A stretch of DNA of 64,000 bases, from contig PDPU01000009.1 of the NCBI GenBank assembly GCA_002746645.1, forward strand, positions 1 to 64,000. The letters run 5' to 3'. A program made the translations under genes and the position numbers. This DNA is from Gammaproteobacteria bacterium (GTDB lineage: Bacteria; Pseudomonadota; Gammaproteobacteria; Granulosicoccales; Granulosicoccaceae). Of the stretch, positions 29,039 through 38,044 are shown piece by piece (within the stretch, counting starts at the first letter, position 1; each line of letters opens with the position of its first letter). The notes under the pieces were generated by a model. That model did no database searches and had not been told where the DNA came from. It was given only the letters and a program-made list of their open reading frames with translations.

Positions 29039-29796
29039 GCCAGCCCTCCGTTCACGCCGATGACCTGACGCGTGATGTAGGCGGCGGGATCACTGAACAG
29101 GAAGGCCACGGTGGCGGCGACTTCTTCGGGCATGCCGACGCGGCCCATCGGGATGGCCTGGAGAACCTCCGGGCGCAGGTCTTCGGCGAGGCGAGTGCCG
29201 ATCAGTCCGGGTGCCACGGCGTTGACCGTGATCCTGCGGCTGGCGAGTTCCATGGCGAGTGCCTTCACCGCACCGTTGAGTCCGGCCTTGGCGGCCGAGT
29301 AGTTGACCTGCCCGCGGTTGCCCATGACACCGGACACGGAGGAGATGGCGATGATGCGTCCACCCTTGCGGGCGCGGATCATGGGCAGCAGGAGCGGATG
29401 CACCACGTTGTAGAAGCCGTCGAGACTGGTGCGGGTGACGTCGCGCCAGTCGTCGGGTTCGATGGCGGCGAAGGTGTTGTCGCGCGTGATGCCCGCGTTC
29501 GACACCACGCCCCAGTAGGCGCCACCTGATTCGAGTTCGGCCTTCAGTACCGCGCTGGCCGCATCCGTGTCGCGCACGTCGAAGCTGACGATGTTGCCCG
29601 TGCCGCCGTCGGCACGAATGGCATCGAGGGTGTCTTCGGCGCCGGCCCTGTCGCTGTTGCAGTGCACGGTCATGTCGAAACCCGCGCGCCCGAGCCACCG
29701 GGATATCTCGCGGCCGATACCCTTGGAAGCGCCGCTGACGAACACGCGACGGCGTGGCTCTGCGGCAGTATCGTGGGTGTCGCTGGCGGCGTTCAT
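29035..29796 (-). CDS. 3-oxoacyl-ACP reductase (FabG/ApeQ-like)
   Basis: 253 residues, short-chain dehydrogenase: cofactor loop VSGASKGIGREIS, NAGIT, catalytic Ser/Tyr/Lys in ISSVSGVMGN and YSAAKAGLNG, and C-terminal YITRQVIGVNGGLA. Reduces the beta-keto group after each condensation, normally with NADPH. Overlaps both neighbouring genes by 4 bases. Confidence 0.92.
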   Translation of the reverse strand: MNAASDTHDTAAEPRRRVFVSGASKGIGREISRWLGRAGFDMTVHCNSDRAGAEDTLDAIRADGGTGNIVSFDVRDTDAASAVLKAELESGGAYWGVVSNAGITRDNTFAAIEPDDWRDVTRTSLDGFYNVVHPLLLPMIRARKGGRIIAISSVSGVMGNRGQVNYSAAKAGLNGAVKALAMELASRRITVNAVAPGLIGTRLAEDLRPEVLQAIPMGRVGMPEEVAATVAFLFSDPAAYITRQVIGVNGGLA

Positions 29797-30263
29797 GGCT
29801 CGTTTCGTGTCTGCAGCGTGGATGGGTCGTCGGGTCGGAACACGTTGATGGTACCGCTTGCCACGACATCACCTTGTGAATCTTCGAGAACGCAGTCGAA
29901 GCAGCGCATCTCGCCCTCGGCGATCACGGCGGTGGCCTCGATCACGTAGACCTCGCCAGCCGGAAGCCAGTCGCGCGCGCAGCGGTAACGGCGGCAGCCG
30001 AGGAGCAGTCCGATGACCGGTGGCTCACCACTGTGCGCACGCATCAGGGAATCGTGCGCCGAGATCGTCTGTGCCATGAGTTCGAAGCCGACGTAACCCG
30101 GCAGGCCACGGCCGGCGACGTGAAAGGGATTGTGCTCGCGCACGGTGAGTTCACTGCGGATGCGCGCGGGCTCGACCTCGAGGATGACATCGATCAGCCG
30201 CATGGTGCTGTCGTGCGGAATCCACGGTGCGGCGGCGCCCGGTATGCCGTCGATGGCCTTCAT
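29793..30263 (-). CDS. Hotdog-fold 3-hydroxyacyl-ACP dehydratase (ApeP-like)
   Basis: 156 residues from ATG 30263 (ATGA overlap with the ketosynthase). IPHDSTMRLIDVILEVEP and GLPGYVGFELMAQTISAH are typical of ApeP/FabZ-like hotdog proteins; the FabZ-type Glu is retained (FELMAQ). The partner dehydratase domain is fused to the ligase, where the His is retained and the Glu is missing. The two probably form the heteromeric dehydratase described for aryl polyenes. Confidence 0.8.
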   Translation of the reverse strand: MKAIDGIPGAAAPWIPHDSTMRLIDVILEVEPARIRSELTVREHNPFHVAGRGLPGYVGFELMAQTISAHDSLMRAHSGEPPVIGLLLGCRRYRCARDWLPAGEVYVIEATAVIAEGEMRCFDCVLEDSQGDVVASGTINVFRPDDPSTLQTRNEP

Positions 30264-31423
30264 GAAGTCACGCGCCTCACGAGCAGGGCGGCGTTGCTGC
30301 CACCGAAGGCGTAGTTCGCGCACATCGTGACGTTGATCGGTGAGGCCGCCCGCATCGACGGTGTCGTGAGTGCCAGCGCTGGCAGTGATTCATCGTAGTG
30401 ACCATCGAACACATGCGGTGGATAGATGCCCTCGCGCATGGCGATGAGGTTGAAGGCGAGTTGCAGCGCACCCGCGGCACCAAGGGTGTGTCCGGTCATG
30501 CCCTTGGTGGACGCAAGTGGCGTGGCGGCTCCGAACAGGCGTTTCATGAGGGCTGCTTCGGTGGCGTCGTTCATGGGCGTGGCCGTGCCATGCAGGTGCA
30601 CGAAATCCACGTCGTGCGGTTCACAGCCGGCACCGTCCAGCGCCTCGCGCAGCGCGCGTTCGGCCTGCTCGCCGGAAGGGAGAGGCGAAGACATGTGGTA
30701 GGCGTCGGTCGTCGCACCCCAGCCTGCCAGTTCGAACTCGGCAGGCTCGGCAGAGAGCAGAAACAGCCCGCCCCCCTCGCCGATGTTGATGCCGCTGCGG
30801 TTGGCGCTGAAGGGCAGGCAGGCGGTTTCCGCGACGAGATCCAGGGCATCGAATCCGTTCACGGTAAGGTCGGCAATGGCGTCGGCCCCACCCGATATCG
30901 CGGTATCGACGCGACCGTGCGCGATGAGCCGTGCCGCGCTGATCAGTGCCCGTGTGGACGAGGTGCAGGCGGTGGAGACGGTGTAGACGGGGCCTTTCGC
31001 TCCCAGTCGTCTTGCAGTACGGATGGCCGGATCGCCGAGTTCCTGAATGGAAAAGTCGTAGTCATCGTTCCATGTGCCGGTGTCGAGACGTTCGCCGAGA
31101 GCCTGCTGGCCTTCCTGGATACCGGTGGTACTGGTGCCGATGATGACGGCAAGGCGCTTGCGGTCACCTTTCAGGAAGGCATCGAGCGTCGATGAGCGGT
31201 CGAGTTCCTCGACAAGGTAGGCGAGGATCGCCTCGGTGCGCGAGCGATGGTCGCCGGTGTCGAAATCGGGAAGGCCTGCCACCAGCGTCTGCCTGCCGTC
31301 GACGAGTGTGAAGGGTATGTCAGGCTTCGGTGGCTTGCTGCTGCCGAGCGCCGTGAGTGTCGCTTCCCGGGTCAGGCCGAGACGCGAGGCCACGGCAAAG
31401 TCATGTAGATAAACCTTTCGCAT
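30260..31423 (-). CDS. Beta-ketoacyl-ACP synthase (ApeO-like)
   Basis: 387 residues. Catalytic Cys 153 in VSTACTSSTRALI, then HLHGTATPMNDATE and STKGMTGHTLGAAGALQ with the two histidines. The shorter N-terminus (MRKVYLHDFAVASRLG) is characteristic of the aryl-polyene elongating ketosynthase that pairs with the chain-length factor. Five bases after the lipoprotein gene. Confidence 0.88.
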   Translation of the reverse strand: MRKVYLHDFAVASRLGLTREATLTALGSSKPPKPDIPFTLVDGRQTLVAGLPDFDTGDHRSRTEAILAYLVEELDRSSTLDAFLKGDRKRLAVIIGTSTTGIQEGQQALGERLDTGTWNDDYDFSIQELGDPAIRTARRLGAKGPVYTVSTACTSSTRALISAARLIAHGRVDTAISGGADAIADLTVNGFDALDLVAETACLPFSANRSGINIGEGGGLFLLSAEPAEFELAGWGATTDAYHMSSPLPSGEQAERALREALDGAGCEPHDVDFVHLHGTATPMNDATEAALMKRLFGAATPLASTKGMTGHTLGAAGALQLAFNLIAMREGIYPPHVFDGHYDESLPALALTTPSMRAASPINVTMCANYAFGGSNAALLVRRVTS

Positions 31424-31428
31424 TGTTG

Positions 31429-32169
31429 TTACCGACGGTGGATCGACAGCTCGTAGCTGCGCTCGAGATGACGGAAACGCACCCGCTCGCGATTTCTGTC
31501 GTCGCGGTCCCGGTAGTTGATGACGACGAGCGGCTCGGTGCCTGCGAGTATCTCGCGCAGCCCATCACGCTCGCGCAGTTCGAGGCCTTCGGGCAACGCA
31601 CGCTCGAGCGCCTCGGTACTGGCCATCACGAGGTAGATGTCACCCAGAACGGCGCGCCCCGAGACGGCATCGGGCGCGAGCGCGTGGCGGGTTTCGCTGA
31701 CCTTGCCGTCGTGCCAGGTCACGTCGATGATGCGTGGGCCGCTGCTGCTCAGCAGTGTCACGGCGAGTTCGCGGGCGCTGCCGCGGAGTTTCGCCACGAG
31801 GACGGCACTGCGCTCGCCGAACTGCGCGACGATGGTCTGGGTTTCATCGATCGGATCGGTGAATCCGGGTTCGACGGGGAGCTGCCAGTCGTGGCCTCGG
31901 GCGAGGCTCAGACGACGGCTGGCCGCCTGTGCGTCGAGCCCATCGGGTGCTGTTCCTGCACGATCGGCCGACGGTTGCCCTGCCGAACCATCGGCCGAGA
32001 CAGGTGGCGCCTTGCCGGTGGCGGGCGACCCTGCTGCAGTGTTGCCGCCCGGCAGCACGTCCCGATCTGCCTTTGGCGCGGGGTTCTGACAGGCAGCAAG
32101 GTACAGCGCGGCAACGAGGACTGGCGCGGCGGCAAGGACCGATGCCGCGGCAATACGGCGCTCAGGCAA
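31429..32169 (-). CDS. DUF3261-like lipoprotein of aryl polyene cluster
   Basis: 246 residues if started at TTG 32169, overlapping the halogenase stop by 8 bases. This start gives a proper lipoprotein leader: PERR then a hydrophobic stretch ending in the lipobox LYLAAC (Cys about 27). A Pro/Ala/Gly-rich linker follows, then a beta-rich domain with HDWQLPVEPGFTDPIDE and LGDIYLVMASTEALERALPEGL. DUF3261 lipoproteins recur in aryl polyene clusters next to the ketosynthase and are probably involved in outer-membrane placement. No earlier ATG/GTG fits; the TTG start is an inference. Confidence 0.65.
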   Translation of the reverse strand: MPERRIAAASVLAAAPVLVAALYLAACQNPAPKADRDVLPGGNTAAGSPATGKAPPVSADGSAGQPSADRAGTAPDGLDAQAASRRLSLARGHDWQLPVEPGFTDPIDETQTIVAQFGERSAVLVAKLRGSARELAVTLLSSSGPRIIDVTWHDGKVSETRHALAPDAVSGRAVLGDIYLVMASTEALERALPEGLELRERDGLREILAGTEPLVVINYRDRDDRNRERVRFRHLERSYELSIHRR

Positions 32170-33472
32170 CGGCCAGAGCGTCCATGAGGTCGAAGAATCG
32201 CTTCGGGTTCCTGACGATGGGATTCTGCCTGTCCCAGGCGTAGCCCGCGAGTACCGAAATGAAATGCCGGGTGATGTCCTCATTGCGGTCTGCGGACAGG
32301 ATGAGTTTCTGAAGCAGTCCGTCGTACCATGCATTCACGAAGCAGCGGAAGGTTTCGACACCGAGCATGAGTTCTTCGTCGTACTCGACGTGCCAGTCGA
32401 CGGTGTCGCCAGCGAGCTGTCGGTCGACAAGCGGTGCGGCAAGCGAGGCGGATTTCATGGCGATGGTCACGCCCGAGGAGAACACGGGGTCGAGGAACTC
32501 GGCGGCGTTGCCGAGAAGCGCAAAGCGCTGGCCGTGCAACTGGCTGACGTTGCAGGAATAGCCACGGTTCTCGCCCACTTCACGCTCGAGCGTTGCCTCA
32601 GCGAGCCATTCGCCGGCGAGCCCTGCACTCCCGAGCCAGTGATGGAAGCGGGCTTCGGGGGTTTCGCCCGTGGCGGCGATCTCTTCGTCGGGGCCGACGA
32701 TACCCACCGAGAAGAGGTCGTCACCGAGCGGGATCAGCCACAGCCACACCTGATCGTGATCCGGATGCACGGTGATGAGAATCTTCTTCATGTCGAAACG
32801 CGGATCGTCGATCGGCTTGCGCACGTGCGTGAAGACGGCGCGACGTGGCGGCTGATCGGAGGGGCGGTCGAGATCGAGCAGCCGTGGCAGCACGCGCCCG
32901 TAACCCGAGGCATCCAGCACGAAGCGCGCGGCAAGGCTGCTCCCGGTTTCGCCCTTGTGGTTCGCGAACGTGAGCGTGACGCCGTCGTTGTTCTCGGCGT
33001 AGGCCGTGACGCTGATGCCGTAGTGGATGTCCGCACCGGCTTTCGCGGCACCATCGGCCAGCACCTTGTCGAAGGCGGCACGCGGTACCTGGTAGACATC
33101 GGATGGCCCTGCGGTCGACTTGTTGCTGAAATCGAAGGGTACGAGCCGATCGCCGATCGAGAAACAGGCACCGTTCTTCTGCTGAAAGCCGGCCGCGGCC
33201 ACATCATCGTGAAGACGCGCTTCTTCCATGAGCCCGATGGACTGTGCCAGGAGGCTCTCGCCGATCGAGAAACGCGGGAAATGCTGCCGTTCGATGATCG
33301 TGACGGAACGCCCGAGTTTACGGAGCCTGGCCGCGGCGACGGCACCCGCAGGGCCTGCGCCGATGATGGCGACATCGACTGGTGGCAGGTTACCGCTTAC
33401 CGAAGCTGTCTCGTGGTTGTCGGGCCTGGTTGCGTCGAGATCGGATCGCGCAACGGCATCGTCGAGAGTCAT
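32162..33472 (-). CDS. Flavin-dependent halogenase-like oxidoreductase (aryl polyene cluster)
   Basis: 436 residues from ATG 33472 (GGAG 5 bases upstream). FAD-binding GAGPAG at 39-44. Halogenase hallmarks are all visible: GES motif (FSIGESLL, 68-75), a Lys in GFQQKNGACF (Lys 99), WLWLIP at 243-248 matching WxWxIP, and FLDPVFSSG at 326-334 matching Fx2Px2SxG. These separate halogenases from ordinary flavin monooxygenases. It could chlorinate or brominate the aryl head group on a carrier protein, as in xanthomonadins. Geranylgeranyl-reductase-like enzymes share parts of the fold, so activity is not certain. Confidence 0.75.
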   Translation of the reverse strand: MTLDDAVARSDLDATRPDNHETASVSGNLPPVDVAIIGAGPAGAVAAARLRKLGRSVTIIERQHFPRFSIGESLLAQSIGLMEEARLHDDVAAAGFQQKNGACFSIGDRLVPFDFSNKSTAGPSDVYQVPRAAFDKVLADGAAKAGADIHYGISVTAYAENNDGVTLTFANHKGETGSSLAARFVLDASGYGRVLPRLLDLDRPSDQPPRRAVFTHVRKPIDDPRFDMKKILITVHPDHDQVWLWLIPLGDDLFSVGIVGPDEEIAATGETPEARFHHWLGSAGLAGEWLAEATLEREVGENRGYSCNVSQLHGQRFALLGNAAEFLDPVFSSGVTIAMKSASLAAPLVDRQLAGDTVDWHVEYDEELMLGVETFRCFVNAWYDGLLQKLILSADRNEDITRHFISVLAGYAWDRQNPIVRNPKRFFDLMDALAVA

Positions 33473-33617
33473 TGGAACTCCGTGATTTTCCTGTCTTCGG
33501 AATGAAAACGAATGCACAGCGAAAAAATAACACAGTCCACCTTGCCGAGCACTACGCCGGCCGCGGGTCACTGGCGCCATGACGATGACCGCTCGGCGAG
33601 TCCGGCCACCCGGTCGG

Positions 33618-35921
33618 TCAGTCAGGCCGGGTGAGATTCCGGCGCAGGCCAGCGGAGGATGGAGACCTCGCATTCGGAATGAAGGCGAAGGCGTAGACAA
33701 AGGCGCAGATCACGCCACAGGCTACCGTTGCCCCGAAACTGCGGATCGGAAAGGTACTGCTCAGCATCAGAAGCCCCATCGACAGAAGGCTGGTGGTGGC
33801 ACCGAGCAGTATCGACAGAGCGGTCCAGTTCTCGTCGCTGTCTTCCCGGTTCCAGAGGAAAATGGCATAGTCGACACCGATCCCGAACAGCACGAGTGCC
33901 GCGGCGTAGGCGAAGAAGGACAGGGGGATGCCCGCAAGCGCCGGCAGCACGAGACCGCTGAACATCGCCAGTGCCGGACACAGGGCGATCAGTACGGCCG
34001 CGGTCTGTCGATAGCGCAGGAAGACGACGACGCAGGCGACCAGCACCGCAATGAGGGGTGGCCAGAGGGCCAGTTCGCGGTAGGTCTTGAAGGCACGCGT
34101 GAACGTGGCAGCAAGGTCCACCATGTCGGCACCGGGCGTCGTGATCTCGAGATGCGTCGGCGGTGGCGAAAGCTGGGCAAGGAGGTAGTGCTGACCACTG
34201 CTGCTGGTGTAGTGCAGTGCATCGAGCCATTGCGGCCGGCCGGCCTCCGGTTCGTCTGTCGAACTGGTTGCGCTGATCGCGCCGTCCGGGCTGTCCGTTC
34301 TGCCCGAACTGCCCGAACTGCCCGAACTGCCATCGGACGAACGCGATGCGAGGCCCAGTCGTGTCGTCAGCTCCTTACCGTAGCGGGAGAACAGCCGCGA
34401 TTCGAGAACTGCACGATTGGCGCTGCGCCGCTCGAGCGAGGGATCGAAACGGGTGTAGGCCATCTGCACGTCGATGTCGTCGGGCAGTTCGGCAAGCGCG
34501 GCCTCTTCGGTGAGGCGCGCGGCTTCGAGTGTGCTGCCCTGCGAGATCAGCACGGCACGGTTGCCATCACCACTGAGTTGCTCCGCAATGGCGTCTTCTT
34601 CCCCGAGCAGGGTCGTGCTCAGTGGCTGGAAGGCGCGTACATCGTCAAGGTTGGTGTGAATGGCCGCACCCACGGCGCTCGCCGCGAGAAGACCTGCGCT
34701 CAGCAGACGAAACAGGCCCTGCTGTCGGGTCACGGCATCGACGCGCCGGCACAGCGTGCGCCAGCGGGCGGTGGCACGTGCCCTGTCGGCAGGTGGCCGG
34801 TCGAGTGGAATCAGGAAGTACGACACCATGAACCAGGCGGTGGCGATTGCCGCGGCCGAAAACACGGCCAGCTGGTTGAAGAGATCGGTGCGCAGCAACA
34901 GGAGTGAGACGAAACCGGCGCAGGTCGTCAGCATGGACATGCGCAGCGGCGAACGAATGAGCGCAAGGCTGGCCTCGCGCGATGGCCAGGCCGTGTCGGC
35001 CCGCGCCGACAAGGCGTGAATGGCGTAATCGGCGGCAAGTCCGATCAGCATCGTTGCAAACACGAGTACCAGCACATGAATCTCGGAAAACACGAGCAGT
35101 GACACGGCAAGGCCGCTCGCGAGTGAACCGCCGACGAGCGCGGTCACGAGCAGCACGCTCGAGAAGCGCCTGAATGTCACGCTCAGCAGGAAGATGATGC
35201 CGAGAAGGCCCGTGCCGCCGACGAAGAGCATCTCGCGGCGTGCCTCGCTGGCTGCGTACGCGGCGTGAAAGACCGTGCCCGCGCGCAGTACCCGGATGCC
35301 CTCGTTGGCGAGTTCGGCTTCCGCCGCGTTCACGATGGCAACGATGCGATCCTGTACTTCGACGCGAAAGGCGGGCTGGGTGAGTCGCCCGGTAACGAGG
35401 CCGGCCGCATTGGTACCACTGGTCAGGCACTCGGCGAGGCGGAAGGTCAGCAGGAAAGGATCTTCGTGGAGCAGATCGCCGGATACGGGCGCTCCGACAC
35501 CGTAGATGCGCGCCAGCGCCGTGCGATAGGTCGTCTTCGCGACTTCGGCGTCGAAGGCAGCGGCACTCCGCTCGCAGAGGAGTTCCTCGCGGTTGGCGAA
35601 CAGCCACTGGCCACTCGCTTCACTGTCGCTTCTGTCGTCCTCGTAGAGGCCGCTCCGTTCGAGCGCGGCCACCAGCGAGGCACGAGCGGATGCCAGCTTC
35701 GGTCGATCGACCTCCCCCGTCAGCATCAGAACCAGTCGGTCGGCGACAAGCGCACTCGCCACGCGCAGCGCGTCGTTGTCGTGTTGCAGACGCTCTTCGG
35801 TGGGCAGGATACTGGCGATGTCGGTGTCGAACAGCGAGTGGTCGCGGGCATTGAGCGCGATGATGACGATGCAGATGCTCAACCACGCACCGAACAACGC
35901 CAGTGCGGCGCGCCCGTTCAT
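33618..35921 (-). CDS. MMPL-family exporter (ApeM-like)
   Basis: 767 residues, RND/MMPL layout: TM1 at 5-24, periplasmic loop, five TMs at about 225-370 (LVFATMLIGLAADYAIHAL holds the TM4-type Asp), TM7 about 410, second loop, and a last block at about 620-750 (LVLFGIGVDYAIFLWNRED). Proposed to extract or move the pigment lipid in the inner membrane with the LolA-like protein. A Ser/Gly-rich insert in the second loop is encoded by a 9-bp tandem repeat at 34301-34331. 145 bases separate it from the halogenase gene. Confidence 0.88.
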   Translation of the reverse strand: MNGRAALALFGAWLSICIVIIALNARDHSLFDTDIASILPTEERLQHDNDALRVASALVADRLVLMLTGEVDRPKLASARASLVAALERSGLYEDDRSDSEASGQWLFANREELLCERSAAAFDAEVAKTTYRTALARIYGVGAPVSGDLLHEDPFLLTFRLAECLTSGTNAAGLVTGRLTQPAFRVEVQDRIVAIVNAAEAELANEGIRVLRAGTVFHAAYAASEARREMLFVGGTGLLGIIFLLSVTFRRFSSVLLVTALVGGSLASGLAVSLLVFSEIHVLVLVFATMLIGLAADYAIHALSARADTAWPSREASLALIRSPLRMSMLTTCAGFVSLLLLRTDLFNQLAVFSAAAIATAWFMVSYFLIPLDRPPADRARATARWRTLCRRVDAVTRQQGLFRLLSAGLLAASAVGAAIHTNLDDVRAFQPLSTTLLGEEDAIAEQLSGDGNRAVLISQGSTLEAARLTEEAALAELPDDIDVQMAYTRFDPSLERRSANRAVLESRLFSRYGKELTTRLGLASRSSDGSSGSSGSSGRTDSPDGAISATSSTDEPEAGRPQWLDALHYTSSSGQHYLLAQLSPPPTHLEITTPGADMVDLAATFTRAFKTYRELALWPPLIAVLVACVVVFLRYRQTAAVLIALCPALAMFSGLVLPALAGIPLSFFAYAAALVLFGIGVDYAIFLWNREDSDENWTALSILLGATTSLLSMGLLMLSSTFPIRSFGATVACGVICAFVYAFAFIPNARSPSSAGLRRNLTRPD
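34301..34331 (-). repeat. 9-bp tandem repeat inside exporter gene
   Basis: TGCCCGAAC repeated three times plus a partial fourth copy. In frame it encodes SSG units in a periplasmic loop of the MMPL exporter, so copy-number change would alter loop length without breaking the frame. Confidence 0.7.
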
Positions 35922-35925
35922 TGGC

Positions 35926-36660
35926 TCAGTCCTCGAACTCGATCAGGAGTCTGTCGCCACCTGCCTGTTCGACACGAATCTCGAGCAGGCGCTCGCAGTG
36001 CCGCAGTTCGATGCGTTCGGGTTGCACCGACGCGCTGCTCGTGTCTTCGCGAGGGGTCAGCGTGATGCGCCAGTGGCCCTTGTCGGTGCGCTCTCGGGAC
36101 AGCGTGTAGAACCGGTCGAGCGAGCGTGTGTCGCCCCGCAGCAGTGCTTCGATGCCGGCGCGGCCGAGGAGTGCGTTGCCGCTGGCGCCGAGGTCCGGGA
36201 GCGGCTCGGGTTCACCGCCGTCGATGGACTGGAAGTTGCCGTTCTTGCCGAGGATGATCGCGACTTCGATCGGGTCGAATACGCGCCAGACGATTTCCCT
36301 GTCGTTGAGTTCGAGTACGCCGTGCGAGACAAGCGCTTCGTCGAAGTCCGCGAGGAAGCGGCTCTGCACAAAGCGCTGACGCGAGGGTACGACGAGACCG
36401 TCCTCGGCGCGCGGGCACACGCTTTCTGCGGTGCTTGTCGCGGATGCGCGGGCTGCGGTTTCGCCATCGGGCTCGTCTCCGATTTCACTCCCGACTTCAC
36501 TCTTGCCTGCGTCAGGACTGCGGCCTGGCTCGCTGTTGCCAATGTCTCGGTCATCGGCAAATGCGGGCGGCATCGCCATCGCGAACATCGTCAGAAGGAG
36601 CGGCAACACTCCCGGTACGGAGCGATGCGGGGCTTTCGGAAATGGCAGTTGCAGATTCAC
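35926..36660 (-). CDS. LolA-like outer-membrane carrier (ApeL-like)
   Basis: 244 residues. Signal peptide at about 15-36 (LLTMFAMAMPPAFA), a disordered acidic linker to about 80, then a LolA-type half-barrel domain: RFVQSRFLADFDEALVSHGV, LNDREIVWRVFDPIEVAIIL and a later GHWRITLTP. LolA relatives in aryl polyene clusters are thought to carry the lipidated pigment across the periplasm from the MMPL protein. Overlaps the thioesterase gene by 4 bases. Confidence 0.75.
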   Translation of the reverse strand: MNLQLPFPKAPHRSVPGVLPLLLTMFAMAMPPAFADDRDIGNSEPGRSPDAGKSEVGSEIGDEPDGETAARASATSTAESVCPRAEDGLVVPSRQRFVQSRFLADFDEALVSHGVLELNDREIVWRVFDPIEVAIILGKNGNFQSIDGGEPEPLPDLGASGNALLGRAGIEALLRGDTRSLDRFYTLSRERTDKGHWRITLTPREDTSSASVQPERIELRHCERLLEIRVEQAGGDRLLIEFED

Positions 36661-37073
36661 AGGTACGGCTTCAGCTTGTCACGAAACACGGCCGGAGTTT
36701 CCCACAGGAGTTCTTCCTCATGCACGGCGACGGCGGCCTGAATCGTATAGCCGGAGCAGATCTTCTTGCCGCTTTCCTTGTCGGTGATGAGGAAGTTGAT
36801 CTTCATGCGGTGTTCCCACTCGACGAGATGCGCCTTGACGACGATGCGCTGGCGAAACCTCACCGGGCGTGCATAGCGCAGCTTCATCTCCACCACGGGC
36901 CAGCCGTAACCCGAGGCTTTCATGGCGTCGTAGCTGTAGTCGATCCTGTCGAGCAGGGCCACGCGCGCGAGCTCGAAAAAACGCGCGTAGTTACCATGCC
37001 AGACGATGTTCATCGGGTCGAGGTCGTGGAATTGCGCTTCGGTTTCGACGCTTGCCTCGAGGCGTGTGCTCAT
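36657..37073 (-). CDS. 4-hydroxybenzoyl-CoA thioesterase-family protein (ApeK-like)
   Basis: 138 residues, hotdog fold. The HDLDPMNIVWHGNYARFFE segment contains the active Asp and the VWHxxY motif of the 4HBT family. In aryl polyene clusters it is thought to release or edit acyl chains from the carrier protein. Four-base overlaps with both neighbours. Confidence 0.88.
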   Translation of the reverse strand: MSTRLEASVETEAQFHDLDPMNIVWHGNYARFFELARVALLDRIDYSYDAMKASGYGWPVVEMKLRYARPVRFRQRIVVKAHLVEWEHRMKINFLITDKESGKKICSGYTIQAAVAVHEEELLWETPAVFRDKLKPYL

Positions 37074-38044
37074 TCGCTTGCCGGCTCTTGCAGGGTGGCG
37101 GCTTCGTGCCAGAAATCGTAGAAGTTGAACCAGGCCATCGGTGCTTCCGCGAGTACCGCCTCGAGTGCCTGCGCGTAGTCATCAAGGAAGACACGAATGG
37201 CCGCTTCGCGTTTCCCCCGTGGCAACTCCAGACGTTCGCGCAGTGTACTGAAGTGAAGACGGAAACACGGGGAACCGCTCTGTCGGGTGCAGGCGAGAAA
37301 GTGCACCGGGCACTTCAGCGCGGCGGCCAGTATCGCCGGCCCTGTCGGGAAAGGTGCCTTGCTGCCGAGAAAGTCGATCGGCATGCCCTCGCCGGGCGCG
37401 GCGCCGGGACGCAGGCGATCGGCCGCCATTACCACCCATTCGCCTCGGGCAATGGTTTCGGAGAGTGTCATGGCAGTGCCGATGTTGATTTCGCCCACCT
37501 GCAGTACACGCACATCGTGCTCGGGAGAGAAATGGGCCATGACGCGGTTGAACTGTTCCGCGTGCGCGGTGTGCATCAGCACGGTAACCGCGAAGCGCTT
37601 GCTGACCGTGGCCACGGCACGAAGAAGCTCGGGGTTGCCGACGTGGCTCGTGAGCACGATGCCACCCTTGCCGTTGAACTTGGCATTGTAGAAGGATGCG
37701 TCGTCAGCCCCCTCGATGTCGGTGCTCGTGAATTCCCCGCTCCAGGCACCGATGCGATCGAGGATCGAGCCGGTGAACACCATGAAATGGCGGAACACGG
37801 TGAAGGCCGAAGGTTTCCTGTCCAGCAGCCCCTGTTGCCAGGCACGTTCGAGGTAGCGGCGCGAGGCCTCGCGCTGGCTGCGACCGGTCAGCAGAAAGAA
37901 GAGGACGGCCGGCGCAATGAGTGCCAGCGTGAGGCGCCGCCCGAGCAGTCTGTAGAGACGCACGGCCAGCACGAGCCAGAAAGAAGAACCGCGCTCCTGC
38001 TGGCCGGACCAGTTGCTGTTGACCTCCTTGGTGCCCATGGCCAC
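37070..38044 (-). CDS. LpxL/HtrB-type acyltransferase (aryl polyene cluster)
   Basis: 324 residues. N-terminal basic/hydrophobic region (LALIAPAVLFFLL at about 38-52) and the lauroyl acyltransferase signature TSHVGNPELLRA (HX4E). FLGSKAPFPTGPAILAAALKCPVHFLACT matches the later LpxL-type motif. First gene of the cluster, likely acylating the lipid anchor. The operator pair described separately is 190-270 bases upstream. Confidence 0.87.
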   Translation of the reverse strand: MAMGTKEVNSNWSGQQERGSSFWLVLAVRLYRLLGRRLTLALIAPAVLFFLLTGRSQREASRRYLERAWQQGLLDRKPSAFTVFRHFMVFTGSILDRIGAWSGEFTSTDIEGADDASFYNAKFNGKGGIVLTSHVGNPELLRAVATVSKRFAVTVLMHTAHAEQFNRVMAHFSPEHDVRVLQVGEINIGTAMTLSETIARGEWVVMAADRLRPGAAPGEGMPIDFLGSKAPFPTGPAILAAALKCPVHFLACTRQSGSPCFRLHFSTLRERLELPRGKREAAIRVFLDDYAQALEAVLAEAPMAWFNFYDFWHEAATLQEPASE

